Origin: Salinimicrobium nanhaiense
Lineage (GTDB): Bacteria > Bacteroidota > Bacteroidia > Flavobacteriales > Flavobacteriaceae
NCBI GenBank assembly: GCA_012038135.1
Contig: JAAVJQ010000014.1
Coordinates: forward strand, 28,924 to 92,923
Reading direction: 5' to 3'
Length of the DNA stretch: 64,000 nt
The notes below the pieces were generated by a model. The model was not told where the DNA came from, did no database searches, and saw only the letters and a list, made by a program, of their open reading frames with translations. The position numbers and the translations under genes are program-made. Of this stretch, positions 24,596 through 32,556 are shown piece by piece; positions within the stretch are counted from its first letter, which is position 1, and every line of letters starts with the position of its first letter.

Positions 24596-24626
24596 AACCC
24601 GTTTGAGCAGCTCAAGCGGGTTTTTT
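24596..24626 (+). terminator. Attenuator terminator of the his operon
   Basis: AACCCGTTTGAG (24596-24607) pairs with CTCAAGCGGGTT (24611-24622), 12 bp with one T-G wobble and a 3-nt loop, then T-tract 24621-24626. A shorter upstream hairpin, ATATG/CATAT (about 24571-24589), lies between the peptide and the terminator. I could not identify a strong antiterminator pairing by eye. Confidence 0.85.
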
Positions 24627-24663
24627 CATTCCCAATGGTCTGCTCTAACACAAATTAAATAAA

Positions 24664-25521
24664 ATGAACAGGATAAGAATAGCAGTACAAAAATCGGGAA
24701 GGCTACACGAGGATTCCCTTAAACTTTTAAAAGACGCCGGTATTTCAATAGATAACGGTCGGGAACAGCTTAAGGCGGCCTCGGGAAACTTTCCTTTGGA
24801 GATCTTTTACCTCCGTAACGGAGACATTCCGCAGTATTTAAGGGATGGAGTGGTAGATGCCGCAATTATTGGGGAGAATGTGCTGGTGGAAAAAGGCGAG
24901 GATATCATTATGGCAGAAAAGCTGGGATTCTCGAAATGCCGTGTATCCCTGGCCGTACCAAAGGCAGTAAAATATTCGGGCGTTGAAGACCTGCAGGGAG
25001 CAAGGATCGCCACCTCCTATCCAAATACGGTTAGAGAATACCTCTCGAAAAAGGGAGTTACAGCCGATCTTCATATCATTAACGGCTCTGTAGAGATTGC
25101 TCCAAATATTGGCCTGGCCGATGCTATTTGTGACATCGTTTCCAGTGGGAGTACGCTTTTCAAGAACAACCTCAAAGAAGTGGAAGTAATGCTTAAGAGT
25201 GAAGCTGTGCTTGCTGTCTCTCCTAAAATTTCTTCGGAAAGAGATGAAATTCTGAAAAAATTACAGTTTAGAATTAAGGCTGTTTTACGAGCCCGAAATT
25301 CAAAATATATCCTGATGAACGTTCCTAATGATAAAATGGAACAGGTGATAAAACTGCTGCCGGGAATGAAGAGTCCTACGGTGTTACCTTTAGCAGAAAA
25401 AGGCTGGAGCTCCCTGCATACTGTTATTTCTGAAGAACGTTTCTGGGAGGTGATCGATGAGCTGAAGCAAAACGGAGCCGAAGGGATCCTGGTGGTGCCA
25501 ATTGAAAAAATGGTCCTTTAA
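24664..25521 (+). CDS. hisG: ATP phosphoribosyltransferase, long form
   Basis: HisG (285 residues) joins ATP and PRPP, the committed step of histidine synthesis. The phosphoribosyltransferase domain has RIAVQKSGRLHEDSLKLL and the PRPP loop DAICDIVSSGSTLFKNNL. The C-terminal ~75 residues (from LMNVPNDKMEQVIKLLPGMK) form the ACT-like domain of the long, self-sufficient, histidine-inhibited form, so no HisZ is needed. It is the first structural gene behind the attenuator. Confidence 0.97.
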   Translation: MNRIRIAVQKSGRLHEDSLKLLKDAGISIDNGREQLKAASGNFPLEIFYLRNGDIPQYLRDGVVDAAIIGENVLVEKGEDIIMAEKLGFSKCRVSLAVPKAVKYSGVEDLQGARIATSYPNTVREYLSKKGVTADLHIINGSVEIAPNIGLADAICDIVSSGSTLFKNNLKEVEVMLKSEAVLAVSPKISSERDEILKKLQFRIKAVLRARNSKYILMNVPNDKMEQVIKLLPGMKSPTVLPLAEKGWSSLHTVISEERFWEVIDELKQNGAEGILVVPIEKMVL

Positions 25522-25531
25522 TCCTGAAACC

Positions 25532-26830
25532 ATGAAAAAAGTATTTGATCCAAAAAGAGCAGATTGGGATAGCATTTTAGAACGTCCTGTTCAAAATTTT
25601 GAAGAAGTAGAAAAGGTGGTCGCACAGGTTTTTCGGGAGGTAAAAGCAAATGGAGATGCCTCGGTAAAAAAATATTCCGAGATGTTTGACGGTTTTATTC
25701 CGGAGGATTTTCAGGTTTCTTCTGAAGAAATAGCTTCAGCCGAAGCTAAGGTTTCGCCGGAATTAAAAGCAGCCATTCAACTGGCAAAGCAAAACATCAC
25801 CACTTTTCATACTGCGCAAAAAACCGAAAAAGTTTCCGTGGAAACTATGGCGGGTATAGAGTGCTGGCAGGAGAAGAGACCTATTCAAAAGGTGGGTTTA
25901 TATATTCCCGGCGGAACTGCACCTTTGTTTTCGACAATTCTTATGCTTGCTGTTCCCGCACAAATTGCCGGTTGCAAGGAGATCATTCTTTGCACGCCTC
26001 CGGGTAAGGAAGCTGAAGTGAATCCTGTGATACTTTACACGGCGAAACTATGTGGTATAGATAAAATATTCAAAGTTGGGGGCATACAGGCTATCGCTGC
26101 TATGACTTTTGGCACCGAAACAATTGAAAAGGTTTATAAGATCTTTGGTCCCGGAAACCAATATGTCACAGTAGCCAAACAACTGGCAACCAAATTCAAT
26201 GTGGCCATTGATATGCCTGCCGGACCTTCAGAATTGCTCGTCGTAGCAGATGATACTGCCGATGCCGCCTTTGTAGCTTCCGATCTTCTTTCACAAGCCG
26301 AACATGGAGCCGATAGCCAGGTGATCCTGGTTTCCCTTTCTAAAAGCCTGATTGAAGAAGTTGAAGCTGAAATACAGCGTCAGCTGAACGACTTACCTCG
26401 AAAGGATATCGCTACACAGGCTATTGAACATTCCAGGTTGATCTATATGAGTTCTAAAGAAGATGCTTTGGAATTGATCAACGAATACGCACCCGAACAT
26501 TTTATTGTTTGTACCGCCAATTCAGATTTCTTTGTGGAAGGAATTAAAAACGCAGGTTCTGTATTTATAGGAAATTACACCCCCGAAAGCGCCGGAGATT
26601 ATGCCTCAGGGACCAATCATACTTTACCGACCAACGGTTATGCAAAGCAGTACAGCGGAGTGAATCTGGACAGTTTCATGAAATCGATCACCTTTCAAAA
26701 GATCTCTGCGGAAGGAATCCAAAAGATAGGCCCGTCAATAGAACTTATGGCAGAAGCTGAAGGTTTGCAGGCGCATAAAAATGCTGTTACACTTAGGTTG
26801 AACAAATTAAAAGGATCAGGTAATGAATAG
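25532..26830 (+). CDS. hisD: Histidinol dehydrogenase
   Basis: HisD (432 residues from ATG 25532; an upstream TTG at 25502 inside hisG is less likely) oxidises histidinol to histidine in two NAD+-dependent steps. Conserved segments include [29 protein letters not shown], the zinc ligands in [12 protein letters not shown], and the C-terminal [20 protein letters not shown]. It lies 10 bp after hisG and overlaps hisC by 8 bp. Confidence 0.97.
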   Translation: MKKVFDPKRADWDSILERPVQNFEEVEKVVAQVFREVKANGDASVKKYSEMFDGFIPEDFQVSSEEIASAEAKVSPELKAAIQLAKQNITTFHTAQKTEKVSVETMAGIECWQEKRPIQKVGLYIPGGTAPLFSTILMLAVPAQIAGCKEIILCTPPGKEAEVNPVILYTAKLCGIDKIFKVGGIQAIAAMTFGTETIEKVYKIFGPGNQYVTVAKQLATKFNVAIDMPAGPSELLVVADDTADAAFVASDLLSQAEHGADSQVILVSLSKSLIEEVEAEIQRQLNDLPRKDIATQAIEHSRLIYMSSKEDALELINEYAPEHFIVCTANSDFFVEGIKNAGSVFIGNYTPESAGDYASGTNHTLPTNGYAKQYSGVNLDSFMKSITFQKISAEGIQKIGPSIELMAEAEGLQAHKNAVTLRLNKLKGSGNE

Positions 26831-27875
26831 TGAATTTAACCTGGAAAACCTGGTGCGACCGAATGTGCTCAAAATGAAGCCCTATTCTTCGGCAAGGGAT
26901 GAGTACAAAACTGAAGGTCAAAAAATGACATTTTTGGATGCCAATGAAAATCCGTTCGAAAATGGTGTGAACCGTTATCCTGATCCGCAACAACTAAAAC
27001 TGAAGCAGGAGCTTGCCTCTCAAAAAGGGGTTTCTGTGAGTAATATTTTGCTGGGAAATGGTAGTGATGAAGTGCTGGATCTTATCTTTAGAGCCTTTTG
27101 TCGGCCACAGGTGGATAATGTGATCACGCTGCCGCCAACTTACGGAATGTACAAGGTGCTGGCGGAACTTAATGAGATCGAGGATCGAAAGGTGCTTCTG
27201 AAGAATGATTTTCAACCCGACTTTGAAAAGATACATGCTGAAGTTGATGATATGACCAAACTCATCTTCCTTTGCTCCCCCAACAATCCCACAGGTAACT
27301 CATTTTCGGAAGCTTCCGTAGAAAAAATTCTTAAGAATTTTAGCGGACTTGTAGTAATAGATGAAGCTTACATTGATTTTTCAGCAGGTAGAAGCTGGCT
27401 GGAGCGACTTGAGGAATTTCCGAACCTGGTGCTCACCCAAACCCTTTCCAAAGCCTATGGTTTGGCGGGAATAAGGCTGGGGATCTGTTATGCTTCCGCA
27501 GAGATCATAAGAATTCTCAACAAGATCAAGCCTCCATATAATGTGAATGAACTAACCCAGCAAAAAGCACTGGAGAGATTGTCTAAACCGGAGGAGGTGA
27601 ATCAAGAAATCGAGATCCTTTTGGAGGAAAGAAAGCAGCTTATAAATGACCTGTCAAAAATGGCCTTTGTAAAACAAATTTTTGAGTCTGATGCCAATTT
27701 TTTATTGGTAAGAGTGGAGGATGCCGGTAAAAAATATGAGCAGCTAATAAAGGCAGGAGTAGTGGTGCGCAATCGCAGCAATCAGGAGCTTTGTGAGAAC
27801 ACGCTTAGATTTACCATAGGTACTCCCGAAGAGAATAACCAACTAATGAAGATATTAAAGCAACTTGAAGCATGA
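26823..27875 (+). CDS. hisC: Histidinol-phosphate aminotransferase
   Basis: HisC (350 residues) is a fold-type I PLP aminotransferase. It has [18 protein letters not shown] near the N-terminus, [35 protein letters not shown], and the PLP Lys in [16 protein letters not shown]. Both ends overlap neighbours (8 bp with hisD, 4 bp ATGA with hisB), showing tight translational coupling. Confidence 0.96.
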   Translation: MNSEFNLENLVRPNVLKMKPYSSARDEYKTEGQKMTFLDANENPFENGVNRYPDPQQLKLKQELASQKGVSVSNILLGNGSDEVLDLIFRAFCRPQVDNVITLPPTYGMYKVLAELNEIEDRKVLLKNDFQPDFEKIHAEVDDMTKLIFLCSPNNPTGNSFSEASVEKILKNFSGLVVIDEAYIDFSAGRSWLERLEEFPNLVLTQTLSKAYGLAGIRLGICYASAEIIRILNKIKPPYNVNELTQQKALERLSKPEEVNQEIEILLEERKQLINDLSKMAFVKQIFESDANFLLVRVEDAGKKYEQLIKAGVVVRNRSNQELCENTLRFTIGTPEENNQLMKILKQLEA

Positions 27876-29008
27876 AAAAAGTACTTTTTATAGACCGTGA
27901 CGGCACCCTCGCTTTGGAACCCGAAGATTATCAGCTGGATCACTTCGACAAGCTGGAATTTTATCCGGGGGTTTTTCAATACCTCTCAAAAATTGCAGAG
28001 GAATTGGATTACGAGTTGGTGATGGTCACCAATCAGGATGGGCTGGGAACAGACTCTTTTCCCGAAGACACCTTTTGGCCGGTGCAGAATTTTATTTTGA
28101 AGGCTTTCAAAAATGAAGGTGTGGAATTCTCTGAAGTTGTTATTGACCGTACCTTTCCTGAAGATAACGCTCCTACCAGGAAGCCCGGCACCGAATTGCT
28201 CACCGCGTATTTTGATACTGAAAAATATGATCTGAAAAATTCATTTGTGCTTGGTGACCGCTTAACTGATATGGAACTGGCAAAAAATCTGGGAGCAAAA
28301 GGAATTTTCATCACCGGCCATGAAGATCTTGGAGGGGATGAGATTTCAGTTAAAAAAGAGGAGCTTCAGAAGCACATTGGTCTGGAGACGAACAGCTGGA
28401 AAGAAATTTATGAATTCCTGAAACTGGAGGAGCGCAGGTCAACCATCAGCAGGAAAACAAATGAAACCGATATTTTTATCTCTCTTAATCTCGACGGCAC
28501 CGGCAACAGCAAGATCGACACCGGAATAAAGTTCTTCGATCATATGCTCGACCAGATCGCCCGTCACGGCCAGATGGACCTGGAGATCACTGTAAAAGGC
28601 GACCTGGAGGTAGATGAACATCATACCATTGAAGATACGGCTATTGCCCTGGGAGAGGTTTTTTCAAAAGCTTTGGGGCACAAGCTGGGAATCGAGCGCT
28701 ACGGATTCGCACTGCCAATGGATGACTGTCTGGCGCAGGTGGCCATAGATTTCGGCGGAAGAAACTGGCTGGTTTGGGAAGCGGAATTTAAAAGAGAAAT
28801 GATTGGAGCTATGCCAACAGAAATGTTCTTCCATTTTTTCAAATCCTTTACCGATGGTGCCAAAGCTAACCTGAACATTAAAGCCGAAGGCACTAATGAA
28901 CACCACAAGATAGAAGCAATTTTTAAAGCTTTTGCCAAAGCAATAAAGGTGGCGGTAAAAAGAGATCCCGATAAAATGATCCTGCCGTCAACGAAGGGAA
29001 TGCTTTAA
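27872..29008 (+). CDS. hisB: Bifunctional histidinol-phosphatase / imidazoleglycerol-phosphate dehydratase
   Basis: HisB (378 residues) combines a HAD-family histidinol-phosphate phosphatase ([16 protein letters not shown], residues 1-~170) with the Mn-dependent IGP dehydratase (from ~185: [58 protein letters not shown]). The bifunctional form is common to Enterobacteria and Bacteroidota. Its stop codon adjoins a short 7-bp-period array that runs into hisH. Confidence 0.97.
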   Translation: MKKVLFIDRDGTLALEPEDYQLDHFDKLEFYPGVFQYLSKIAEELDYELVMVTNQDGLGTDSFPEDTFWPVQNFILKAFKNEGVEFSEVVIDRTFPEDNAPTRKPGTELLTAYFDTEKYDLKNSFVLGDRLTDMELAKNLGAKGIFITGHEDLGGDEISVKKEELQKHIGLETNSWKEIYEFLKLEERRSTISRKTNETDIFISLNLDGTGNSKIDTGIKFFDHMLDQIARHGQMDLEITVKGDLEVDEHHTIEDTAIALGEVFSKALGHKLGIERYGFALPMDDCLAQVAIDFGGRNWLVWEAEFKREMIGAMPTEMFFHFFKSFTDGAKANLNIKAEGTNEHHKIEAIFKAFAKAIKVAVKRDPDKMILPSTKGML

Positions 29009-29042
29009 TTAGAATTGAGATATTAGATATGAGTATTGAGAA
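29008..29042 (+). repeat. Short heptamer array spanning the hisB-hisH junction
   Basis: ATTAGAA, TTGAGAT, ATTAGAT, ATGAGTA, TTGAGAA with an exact 7-bp period, starting at the last base of the hisB stop. The hisH ATG (29029) is the first triplet of the fourth unit, so the first residues of HisH (MSIEK) are repeat-encoded. Confidence 0.6.
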
Positions 29043-29649
29043 AGAGAAATTCTCTGAGAAAATTGTAATCATTGATTACGGAGCGGGAAACATTCAAAGT
29101 ATAAAATTTGCTTTGGAAAGACTCGGCTACACCGGAATTTTGAGCAGTGATGCCGAAGAAATAAAGTCGGCAGATAAGGTAATATTTCCAGGAGTGGGAG
29201 AGGCGAGTTCGGCTATGAAAAAGCTGAAGAGCACAGGATTGGAAAAATTGATTCCGCAGTTGAAACAACCTGTACTGGGAATTTGCCTGGGAATGCAATT
29301 AATGTGTAATCGTTCTGAAGAAGGTAACACCGAAGGCTTGGGAATTTTTGATGTGGATGTGATCCATTTTGAGAAAACGCTAAAGGTTCCTCACATTGGC
29401 TGGAACAGGATAAAGGATTTGCAAACTCCTCTTTTTGAAGGGATAGGTGAAAATGAATTCGTGTACCTCGTGCATAGTTTTTATGCTCCGGTATGTTTAG
29501 AAACTATAGCGAAATGTGATTACGGGGTGAATTATTCCTCTGCGCTCAAGAAGGATAATTTTTATGGAGTGCAGTTTCACCCGGAAAAAAGCAGTAAAGC
29601 GGGAGAAAAAATTCTTTTAAATTTTCTGAAGTTAGATTTACGAAGTTAG
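29029..29649 (+). CDS. hisH: Imidazole glycerol phosphate synthase, glutaminase subunit
   Basis: HisH (206 residues) releases ammonia from glutamine and channels it to HisF. The class-I amidotransferase triad is complete: Cys in VLGICLGMQLMCNRSEEG, and His and Glu in YGVQFHPEKSSKAGEKIL. The N-terminus (IVIIDYGAGNIQSIKFALE) begins about ten residues later than usual, because a repeat-encoded stretch supplies the start codon. The last residues (KLDLRS) are also encoded by a repeat array, which supplies the stop codon. HisF, its partner, is encoded 1.3 kb downstream. Confidence 0.96.
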   Translation: MSIEKEKFSEKIVIIDYGAGNIQSIKFALERLGYTGILSSDAEEIKSADKVIFPGVGEASSAMKKLKSTGLEKLIPQLKQPVLGICLGMQLMCNRSEEGNTEGLGIFDVDVIHFEKTLKVPHIGWNRIKDLQTPLFEGIGENEFVYLVHSFYAPVCLETIAKCDYGVNYSSALKKDNFYGVQFHPEKSSKAGEKILLNFLKLDLRS

Positions 29650-29695
29650 AAGTACGAAATGAAGTTGGATTTACGAAGTTAGAAGTACGATTGAT
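29628..29695 (+). repeat. Heptamer array at the 3' end of hisH
   Basis: Units GAAGTTA, GATTTAC, GAAGTTA, GAAGTAC, GAAATGA, a 5-bp break, then GATTTAC, GAAGTTA, GAAGTAC, GATTGAT. This makes an exact 23-bp direct repeat (29635-29657 and 29668-29690). The array overlaps the last seven codons and the stop of hisH. Its sequence is the reverse complement of the array at 30069-30103. Confidence 0.85.
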
Positions 29696-29707
29696 AATAA
29701 GAAGAAA

Positions 29708-30058
29708 ATGAAGGATTTAAAATCAAGAACAAAGGAATTTGCTGTTAATTGTTGGAAGTTTTGCAACAAGATTCCTCATTCAAGGGAGTATAATGCATAT
29801 GTCAATCAGCTACTTAGGAGTTCAAGTTCTGTAGGAGCAAATTACCGGGCAGCCCAGAGGGCTAAATCCACGGCTGACTTTATTAATAAACTAAAAATTG
29901 TAGAAGAGGAAGCAGATGAAAGTATGTACTTTATTGAACTGTTTATTGAAATTCTAAATGAAAATTTAAAAGAAGCAGAAGCTCTTCATGTTGAGGCAAA
30001 TGAAATTTTATCTATAGTGGTTGCCTCCATAAATACTGCACGTCGTAACCAAAAATAA
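29708..30058 (+). CDS. Four-helix-bundle protein (S23 / 23S rRNA-IVS family)
   Basis: A 116-residue all-helical protein of the S23-type four-helix-bundle family: YVNQLLRSSSSVGANYRAAQ, then RAKSTADFINKLKIVEEEAD and ESMYFIELFIEI are the diagnostic segments. Members are known from intervening sequences in 23S rRNA genes and are structurally related to the Avd accessory protein of diversity-generating retroelements; the molecular function is unsettled, with nucleic-acid binding by a basic pentamer suspected. It sits inside the his operon between hisH and hisA, has no known part in histidine synthesis, and is flanked by inverted heptamer arrays (29628-29695 and 30069-30103), so it looks like a small inserted unit. 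Confidence 0.9.
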   Translation: MKDLKSRTKEFAVNCWKFCNKIPHSREYNAYVNQLLRSSSSVGANYRAAQRAKSTADFINKLKIVEEEADESMYFIELFIEILNENLKEAEALHVEANEILSIVVASINTARRNQK

Positions 30059-30068
30059 TTACAAGATG

Positions 30069-30103
30069 ACTTCTAACTTCGTACTTCTAAACTCTAACTT
30101 CAA
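30069..30103 (+). repeat. Heptamer array directly before hisA, inverted relative to the hisH array
   Basis: ACTTCTA, ACTTCGT, ACTTCTA, AACTCTA, ACTTCAA with an exact 7-bp period, ending at the base before the hisA ATG. ACTTCTAACTTCG (30069-30081) and TTCGTACTTCTAA (30078-30090) are exact reverse complements of 13-bp stretches at 29641-29653 and 29646-29658. Confidence 0.85.
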
Positions 30104-30823
30104 ATGAGAATCATTCCAGCCATAGATATCATCGACGGAAAGTGCGTAAGACTTTCCCAGGGTGATTACAATTCAAAGAAAATATACAATGAGAGTCCGC
30201 TGGAGGTGGCGAAAGAATTTCAGGATTACGGTATCAAATATCTGCACCTGGTGGATCTCGATGGAGCCAAATCAAAGCATATTGTCAACCATAAGGTTCT
30301 TGAGCAGATCGCTACAGGAACCGATCTAAAGATAGACTTTGGCGGCGGATTAAAATCTGACAAGGATCTTGAAATAGCTTTTAACAGCGGTGCTTCCCAG
30401 ATCACCGGCGGAAGTATAGCCGTAAAGGACCGGGAAATCTTTTTGTCATGGCTGGAGAAATATGGAACCGAAAAGATCATTTTAGGGGCAGATGCAAAGG
30501 ATGAGAAGGTGGCCGTGAGCGGATGGTTGGAGGATTCAAAAGAGGAGCTGATTCCTTTTATTCAGGAATATTCTAAAAATGGAATACAATATGTGATCTG
30601 TACAGACATCGCTAAAGATGGAATGCTGGAAGGCCCGTCCTTTGAGCTGTACCAAAAAATACTGAAGGAAATCCCCGGAATAAAACTCATTGCTTCCGGA
30701 GGTATAGCTGAATTTGATGATCTGCCAAAACTGCAGGAATTAGGTTGTGAAGGAGCAATTTTAGGAAAGGCGATCTATGAGGGACGGATTAGTTTGAAAC
30801 AACTTGAGGAATTTGTGGGTTGA
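30104..30823 (+). CDS. hisA: Phosphoribosylformimino-AICAR-phosphate isomerase
   Basis: HisA (239 residues) is a TIM barrel that performs the Amadori rearrangement of ProFAR. The first catalytic Asp lies in [20 protein letters not shown], the second in [20 protein letters not shown], and the phosphate-binding loops are [11 protein letters not shown] and [12 protein letters not shown]. The start follows immediately on a heptamer array. A tandem 14-bp repeat begins after its stop codon. Confidence 0.97.
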   Translation: MRIIPAIDIIDGKCVRLSQGDYNSKKIYNESPLEVAKEFQDYGIKYLHLVDLDGAKSKHIVNHKVLEQIATGTDLKIDFGGGLKSDKDLEIAFNSGASQITGGSIAVKDREIFLSWLEKYGTEKIILGADAKDEKVAVSGWLEDSKEELIPFIQEYSKNGIQYVICTDIAKDGMLEGPSFELYQKILKEIPGIKLIASGGIAEFDDLPKLQELGCEGAILGKAIYEGRISLKQLEEFVG

Positions 30824-30961
30824 AGCACCAAATTCCAAGCACCAAATTCCAAGTGAAGCACCAAGAATAAAAAATATTAAATTACAAGTACAAGGTTTCA
30901 GGATTCAGGTTCCAGTTTAAAAATCAACTTCTAAATTCTAACTTCTAAAATCTAATTTTTA
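30824..30961 (+). repeat. Heptamer-type repeats between hisA and hisF
   Basis: Three sub-arrays: AGCACCA, AATTCCA, AGCACCA, AATTCCA (30824-30851, starting directly after the hisA stop); TTTCAGG, ATTCAGG, TTCCAGT (30896-30916); and ACTTCTA, AATTCTA, ACTTCTA, AAATCTA, ATTTTTA (30927-30961), ending 3 bp before hisF. The last has the same unit as the array before hisA. Confidence 0.8.
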
Positions 30962-30964
30962 AAT

Positions 30965-31720
30965 ATGCTAACTAAAAGAATAATTCCCTGCCTGGATATA
31001 AAAGACGGAAGAACCGTTAAAGGAGTCAACTTTGTGAGCCTTCGGGATGCGGGAGATCCTGTGGAGCTGGCTGAAATGTATTCTAAAGCCGGAGCAGATG
31101 AGCTCGTATTTCTTGACATTACTGCCACAGAAGAAAAACGGAAAACTCTGGCAGAACTGGTAAGGAAAGTGGCGGCTACAGTAAATATACCTTTTACAGT
31201 TGGCGGCGGAGTATCTTCGGTAGAAGATGTGGATGTGCTGCTTCAAAATGGAGCCGATAAGGTGGCTATCAATTCGGCGGCAGTGAAGAATCCGCAGTTG
31301 ATCAATGAGCTGGCTGCGAAATTTGGAAAGCAGTGCATTGTTGTTGCTATAGATGCCAAAATGGTGCGGGGACAGTGGCTGGTGCACCTTGTCGGCGGAA
31401 AAGTTCCCACAGAAATTGACCTTTTTGACTGGGCAAAAGAGGTAGAGCAGAGAGGGGCCGGAGAGATTCTTTTTACTTCCATGGATCATGACGGGACCAA
31501 AAATGGATTTGCAAATGAAGCCCTGGAAAAGCTTTCTAAGCTCGTAAATATTCCCATTATTGCTTCTGGCGGGGCAGGGAAAATTGAGCATTTTTGCGAT
31601 ACCTTCAAAAATGGGAAAGCCGATGCTGCTTTGGCAGCCAGTGTTTTTCACTTTAAAGAAATAGAAATAAAGGATCTGAAACAGGAAATGAAGAAAGAGG
31701 GGATTGAAGTTAGGATTTAG
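30965..31720 (+). CDS. hisF: Imidazole glycerol phosphate synthase, cyclase subunit
   Basis: HisF (251 residues) is the TIM-barrel partner of HisH and forms IGP and AICAR. The catalytic residues lie in [19 protein letters not shown] (Asp, Lys) and [17 protein letters not shown] (Asp), with phosphate loops [12 protein letters not shown] and [12 protein letters not shown]. Length and ends are normal. It is separated from hisA by 141 bp of repeats, and a GTGATCA-type array starts on the G of its stop codon. Confidence 0.97.
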   Translation: MLTKRIIPCLDIKDGRTVKGVNFVSLRDAGDPVELAEMYSKAGADELVFLDITATEEKRKTLAELVRKVAATVNIPFTVGGGVSSVEDVDVLLQNGADKVAINSAAVKNPQLINELAAKFGKQCIVVAIDAKMVRGQWLVHLVGGKVPTEIDLFDWAKEVEQRGAGEILFTSMDHDGTKNGFANEALEKLSKLVNIPIIASGGAGKIEHFCDTFKNGKADAALAASVFHFKEIEIKDLKQEMKKEGIEVRI

Positions 31721-31748
31721 TGATCAGTGTTCAGTGTTCGGTGTTCAG
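31720..31748 (+). repeat. Heptamer array after hisF
   Basis: GTGATCA, GTGTTCA, GTGTTCG, GTGTTCA, starting on the G of the hisF TAG stop, in the same phase and with the same first unit as the array after efp (18291). The rest of the gap to hisIE (to 31899) holds CGCAAAG words at about 31804-31831 and nothing I can call. Confidence 0.8.
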
Positions 31749-31899
31749 AATTGAATTAAATAAGCTCTTTAGAAAATAGAAGACCGGTAACTTCACGCTG
31801 AGGGCGCAAAGATCTTCGCAAAGGACGCAAAAAAATTTCCTTTGGAATTTGGGACTTGTAATTTGGTGTTTAAATAAGGATAATATTAAAAAAATAGAA

Positions 31900-32505
31900 A
31901 TGAATATTGATTTCAATAAAAACTCAGATAGGCTTGTACCTGCTGTTATTCAGGATGCTGAGACTAAGAATGTTCTCATGCTTGGGTATATGAATGAAGA
32001 CGCGCTGGAGAAAACTAAAGCTTCAGGAAAAGTTACATTTTTCAGTAGGAGCAAACAGAGGCTTTGGACCAAAGGGGAAGAAAGTGGCAATTTTCTTAAT
32101 CTGGTGGATCTAAAAGTGGATTGTGACAACGATACTTTGTTGATTACTGTTAATCCGCAGGGGCCTACTTGTCATAAAGGAACGGATACCTGCTGGGGAG
32201 AAAAAAACACTTCAGAAATATCATTTTTGGAACAGCTGGAAGAGGTGATCACCGACAGAAGGTCAAATCCTGAAAATGAGAAAAGTTATGTGGCTTCCCT
32301 TTTCCGAAGCGGGATCAATAAGATCGCTCAAAAAGTAGGTGAGGAGGCAGTGGAAGTGGTGATCGAGGCAAAAGATGAAAACGGTGAGCTTTTTCTAAAT
32401 GAAAGTGCCGACCTGCTTTTTCATTACCTTATCCTGCTGCAGGCAAAAGGATTTAAACTTCAGGATGTTATCCAAATTCTTGAGAATAGACATATCAGGA
32501 AATAA
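31900..32505 (+). CDS. hisIE: Phosphoribosyl-AMP cyclohydrolase / phosphoribosyl-ATP pyrophosphatase
   Basis: HisIE (201 residues from ATG 31900; an upstream TTG at 31849 is rejected) catalyses steps 2 and 3 of histidine synthesis. The HisI half has VLMLGYMNEDALEKT, FFSRSKQRLWTKGEESGN and the zinc cysteines in KVDCDNDTLL and GPTCHKGTDTCW. The HisE half (from ~105) has SYVASLFRSGINKIAQKVGE with EEAVEVVIEAKD. It is the last gene of the operon and ends at a bidirectional terminator shared with clpC. Confidence 0.97.
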   Translation: MNIDFNKNSDRLVPAVIQDAETKNVLMLGYMNEDALEKTKASGKVTFFSRSKQRLWTKGEESGNFLNLVDLKVDCDNDTLLITVNPQGPTCHKGTDTCWGEKNTSEISFLEQLEEVITDRRSNPENEKSYVASLFRSGINKIAQKVGEEAVEVVIEAKDENGELFLNESADLLFHYLILLQAKGFKLQDVIQILENRHIRK

Positions 32506-32508
32506 AAA

Positions 32509-32540
32509 AAAAGCCTGTGAAATTTTTCACAGGCTTTTCT
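32509..32540. terminator. Bidirectional terminator between hisIE and clpC
   Basis: AAGCCTGTGAAA (32511-32522) pairs with TTTCACAGGCTT (32525-32536), 12 bp with a 2-nt loop, flanked by A-runs and T-runs so that it works in both directions. Confidence 0.85.
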
Positions 32541-32556
32541 CCTTATAAAATTCTTT

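Noticed and set aside
30968..31651. Minus-strand open frame of 227 codons
   Set aside because: It is antisense to hisF; the plus-strand gene has full family motifs and lies in an operon.
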